Below are positions 22,589 through 24,950 of a stretch of 24,950 bases of DNA, piece after piece. The notes below the pieces were generated by a model. The model ran no database searches, was not told the DNA's origin, and worked only from the letters and a program-made list of their open reading frames with translations. This stretch comes from Acidobacteria bacterium UBA2161 (GTDB lineage Bacteria > Acidobacteriota > Vicinamibacteria > Vicinamibacterales > UBA823). Within the stretch, counting starts at the first letter, position 1. Every line of letters starts with the position of its first letter. Made by a program: the position numbers and the translations under genes. The stretch spans positions 1 through 24,950 of the forward strand of contig DCWN01000019.1 in the NCBI GenBank assembly GCA_002328835.1, read 5' to 3'.

Positions 22589-23944
22589 TCAGGCCTTCTT
22601 CTTCAGCCGACGCAATTCGGCGAGCCGTTCGGCGATCTTGGGTTCGAGGCCGTGCGACGACGGCCGGTAGTAACGCCGGTCCGCGAGGCTCTCCGGCAGG
22701 CAGTCCATTGCCGCGACGCCGTCGGGTTCGTCGTGCGCGTAGCGGTAGTCCTTCCCGTAGTCGAGCGATTTCATCAGCTTCGTAGGCGCGTTGCGCAGGT
22801 GCAGCGGCACGGGCTCCGCGGCTCGGTCGTGCGCGTCCGCGGCGGCGCGATTGTAGGCCGTGTAGACGGCGTTGCTCTTGGGTGCGGTGGCCAAGTAGAG
22901 CGCGGCCTGTGCGAGCGCCGTGTTGCCTTCGGGCATGCCCAGGAAATGCACGGCGTCCTTGGCGGCGACGGCGATCGTCAACGCTCGCGGGTCCGCGTTG
23001 CCGACGTCCTCGGAAGCAAACCGCACGAGGCGCCGCGCGATGTACATGGCATCCTCACCCGCCTCGACCATCCGGGCCAGCCAGTACACCGTGGCATCGG
23101 CGTCGCTGTTGCGCAACGATTTGTGGAGCGCGGAGATGAGATTGAAGTGCTCCTCGCCGCCCTTGTCGTACAGCAGGGCGCGGCGCTGGAGCAGATCGGC
23201 CAGCATCGGGCCGTCGATGGTCTTCGGTGAAGTCGCGGCGCCTTTCGCCGCGTCACCTCGAGCGAGCGCAGAGGCAAGTTCCAGCAGGTTCAGCGCGACG
23301 CGCGCGTCGCCGTTGGCATGGCGGACGATAGCCTGCAACGCCTCGGGCGTGGCTGCCAGCCCCCGGCCGCCGAGGCCGCGGTCGGCGTCGTCGAGCGTCC
23401 GGGCGAGAATGGCGGCCAGGTCCTCTTCCTGCAGCGTCTTGAGGACGAAGACCCGCGAGCGCGACAGCAGCGCGGCGTTGACCTCGAACGACGGGTTTTC
23501 CGTCGTCGCGCCGACGAGCGTGATGTCGCCCGCCTCCACGCGCGGCAGGAACGCGTCCTGCTGCGCCTTGTTGAACCGGTGGATCTCGTCGACGAAGACG
23601 ATCGTCCGTCGACCCAGCCGACGGCGGGCCTCCTCGGCCTCGGCCATGACCGCCTTGATCTCCTTGATCCCGGCCAGGACGGCGCTGAAGGCGATGAAGT
23701 GCGCCTGCGTGGTGGCCGCGATCAGGCGCGCGACGGTCGTCTTGCCGGTGCCGGGCGGGCCCCAGAGGATGATCGACTGAAGCGTATCGTGCTCGATCGC
23801 CTGGCGCAGCGGGCGTCCCGGCGCGAGCAGGTCGCGCTGGCCGACGAACTCGTCGAACGACTGCGGGCGCATCCGCTCGGCGAGGGGCGACGGAGTTGCC
23901 GGGCCGGTCGGCGTCGGGTCGGTGAAGAGTTCGCCTGTCTTCAT
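22589..23944 (-). CDS. rarA: RarA (MgsA), replication-associated recombination AAA+ ATPase
   Basis: RarA is a clamp-loader-related AAA+ ATPase that acts at stalled replication forks, binding SSB and DNA ends. The product has 451 residues, normal. Walker A is GPPGTGKT (62-69), Walker B with the family's extended VFVDEIHRFNKAQQD (116-130), and sensor 1 GATTENPSF (145-153). The C-terminal MgsA tetramerisation region includes the conserved HFNLISALHKSLRNSDADATVYWLARM and the final YRYAHDEPDG block. The start ATG (23944-23942) overlaps the stop codon of the upstream methyltransferase as ATGA, so translation is coupled. Downstream it meets the HD-GYP gene tail to tail with a single base between stop codons. 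Confidence 0.97.
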   Translation of the reverse strand: MKTGELFTDPTPTGPATPSPLAERMRPQSFDEFVGQRDLLAPGRPLRQAIEHDTLQSIILWGPPGTGKTTVARLIAATTQAHFIAFSAVLAGIKEIKAVMAEAEEARRRLGRRTIVFVDEIHRFNKAQQDAFLPRVEAGDITLVGATTENPSFEVNAALLSRSRVFVLKTLQEEDLAAILARTLDDADRGLGGRGLAATPEALQAIVRHANGDARVALNLLELASALARGDAAKGAATSPKTIDGPMLADLLQRRALLYDKGGEEHFNLISALHKSLRNSDADATVYWLARMVEAGEDAMYIARRLVRFASEDVGNADPRALTIAVAAKDAVHFLGMPEGNTALAQAALYLATAPKSNAVYTAYNRAAADAHDRAAEPVPLHLRNAPTKLMKSLDYGKDYRYAHDEPDGVAAMDCLPESLADRRYYRPSSHGLEPKIAERLAELRRLKKKA

Positions 23945-24783
23945 GGCGCCGGCTCCGGCGCCGCCGGGGAGTCATCGCCGCGACGCTGTCGAACCGACTC
24001 GTAGACCACGACCGCGGCTGCCGCGGCGGCATTCAGAGACTCCGCACCGCCCGGCATCGGGATCGACAGGGTCTCATCCGCGGCGGCCACCAGCGCCGTC
24101 GGCAAGCCGGCACCCTCGCCGCCGATGAGGACGAGGGCGGGCTGGGTGAGCGTCATCGCCCACGGCGGCGTCCCGCCCTGAGGCGCTGTCGCAACGATGG
24201 TCAGGCCCTTCGCGCGGGCCTCGGTGACGACCGCGCTCGGGTCCGGCACCTGCGCGACCGGCACCCTGAACGTGCCACCCATCGCCCCGCGCAGGGCCTT
24301 CCAGCCGTACGGGTCGGCGCAGTGGCCGGACGCGACGACGCCGCCCGCGCCGGCGGCGTCAGCCGTCCGGATGACGGCGCCGACGTTACCCGGATCCTGC
24401 AGGTCCACGAGTCCGACGACCAGTTGCGGCGATCGGGCCAGGACATCGTCAAGCGAGATCGTGGGCCGCCCGGCCAGAGCGACGATGCCCGACGGCGATG
24501 ACACCGGACTGATCGCGTCCATCACGTCGTCGGTGACGCTGAGCACGCGGGTGCCTTCGCCCGCGATGGTGGAGGCCAGCGCCGCCAGGCTAGCGTCTGC
24601 CTCCAGACGCGACGCCATGACGGCCGCCAGGGTGACGGCGACGCCCGCGCGCCTGGCGTCCTCCACGAGGTGCCGGCCGTCGAGGAGCATCGGTGCGTCA
24701 GCCACGCGGGGCGCGGCGGCCGTGCGAAAGGCGCCGACGGTCGCGTTCCGGCGGCTGGAGACCCGTTCGAAGTCTGTCGGCAT
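23941..24783 (-). CDS. TrmH/SpoU-family RNA 2'-O-ribose methyltransferase
   Basis: A SPOUT-class methyltransferase of 280 residues that likely 2'-O-methylates rRNA or tRNA using S-adenosylmethionine. An N-terminal substrate-binding domain (about 25-105) precedes the knotted catalytic domain. Motif 1 is LQDPGNVGAVIRTADAAG (128-145), with Asn133 and Arg139. Motif 2 is LIGGEGAGLP (219-228), having Gly where Asn is usual, and motif 3 is IPMPGGAESLNAA (241-253). RlmB-like 23S rRNA methylation is the nearest guess, but the target cannot be fixed from sequence. The last ~13 residues are Pro/Ala-rich. I start at ATG 24783 because the predicted promoter lies between it and an upstream in-frame ATG at 24879. 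It is translationally coupled to rarA. Confidence 0.9.
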   Translation of the reverse strand: MPTDFERVSSRRNATVGAFRTAAAPRVADAPMLLDGRHLVEDARRAGVAVTLAAVMASRLEADASLAALASTIAGEGTRVLSVTDDVMDAISPVSSPSGIVALAGRPTISLDDVLARSPQLVVGLVDLQDPGNVGAVIRTADAAGAGGVVASGHCADPYGWKALRGAMGGTFRVPVAQVPDPSAVVTEARAKGLTIVATAPQGGTPPWAMTLTQPALVLIGGEGAGLPTALVAAADETLSIPMPGGAESLNAAAAAAVVVYESVRQRRGDDSPAAPEPAP

Positions 24784-24827
24784 GTCCGTTGGAGGACGGC
24801 GAGAGCACTGACGCTCAGCGTCCGAGC

Positions 24828-24836
24828 AGGATAGCA
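24828..24836 (-). promoter_or_regulatory. Promoter of the methyltransferase-rarA pair
   Basis: Minus-strand TG-C-TATCCT, an extended -10 of the same form as at phoH and recO. The predicted start is near 24821, leaving a 38-base leader before ATG 24783. No -35 box stands out. Confidence 0.5.
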
Positions 24837-24855
24837 GACTGTGTCGTTGAGGCCG

Positions 24856-24877
24856 GTCATCGTAACTCTTTGATGAC
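24856..24877. repeat. Inverted repeat upstream of the methyltransferase promoter
   Basis: GTCATC (24856-24861) and GATGAC (24872-24877) are perfect six-base arms around a 10-base AT-rich spacer. An outer pair, GGCCG (24851-24855) and CGGCC (24896-24900), is also complementary. It lies at about the -35 position of the minus-strand promoter, so an operator is possible. The window ends 50 bases later, and nothing else is visible there. Confidence 0.35.
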
Positions 24878-24950
24878 ATGCGCTTTTGGTTTGATCGGCC
24901 TTTACTTTCAAACGGTTACGGGAGCCTTGGTCTTCCCCCGGTTTCCCGGA

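Noticed and set aside
24784..24879. N-terminal extension of the methyltransferase to the ATG at 24879
   Set aside because: The likely promoter (24828-24836) lies within it, and the added residues are not family-like.
1..24950. CRISPR array, tRNA, rRNA, transposase or phage genes
   Set aside because: I looked on both strands for regularly spaced repeats, cloverleaf-like GGTTCGA arms in gaps, and recognisable mobile-element proteins, and found none. The gaps are short and are accounted for.

Overview
The window is about 25 kb of GC-rich, densely coding bacterial chromosome. I see 18 supportable protein genes and no tRNA, rRNA, insertion sequence, prophage or CRISPR array. A member of the Acidobacteriota, perhaps a Vicinamibacteria-like lineage, is my best guess. 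The reasons are the very high GC at third codon positions, the core order hisS-aspS-phoH-ybeY-era-mgtE-recO-glyQ-glyS-ppdK-mutL, and an intergenic GAGTCAG-type heptamer array. This is inference; no marker gene here settles it.

Layout. (1) 1-4.4 kb is the least ordinary part. A flavin-dependent N-demethylating oxidase (minus) and alkB (plus) diverge from a 58-bp gap. A 364-bp non-coding stretch follows, holding a heptamer repeat and a terminator. Then comes a 692-residue multi-cluster radical SAM protein of the MoaA-like COG1964 group, which I compare with tetraether/membrane-spanning-lipid synthases. It ends in a clear rho-independent terminator and converges on moaA. (2) 4.4-11 kb: moaA (minus) diverges from hisS-aspS; phoH-ybeY-era follows behind its own promoter. 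(3) 11-21.4 kb: mgtE alone, then a tight co-directional run recO-glyQ-glyS-ppdK-mutL and a 57-residue membrane protein. (4) 21.5-24.8 kb: a response regulator with an HD-GYP output domain converges, with one base between stop codons, on a translationally coupled TrmH-family methyltransferase/rarA pair on the minus strand.

How the genes fit together. Most are housekeeping: translation (hisS, aspS, glyQS), ribosome maturation (phoH, ybeY, era, the TrmH-type methyltransferase), genome maintenance (alkB, recO, mutL, rarA), magnesium uptake (mgtE), glycolytic/gluconeogenic phosphate transfer (ppdK) and molybdenum cofactor synthesis (moaA).

The most interesting signals are four. The first is the radical SAM protein with three extra cysteine groups. 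The second is a recurrent extended -10 promoter motif (TG-N-TANNNT type) in front of most transcription units, arranged as overlapping symmetric divergent promoters at both divergent gene pairs. The third is a forced 39-residue highly basic tail on pyruvate phosphate dikinase. The fourth is a sigma-54-like element before the HD-GYP regulator.
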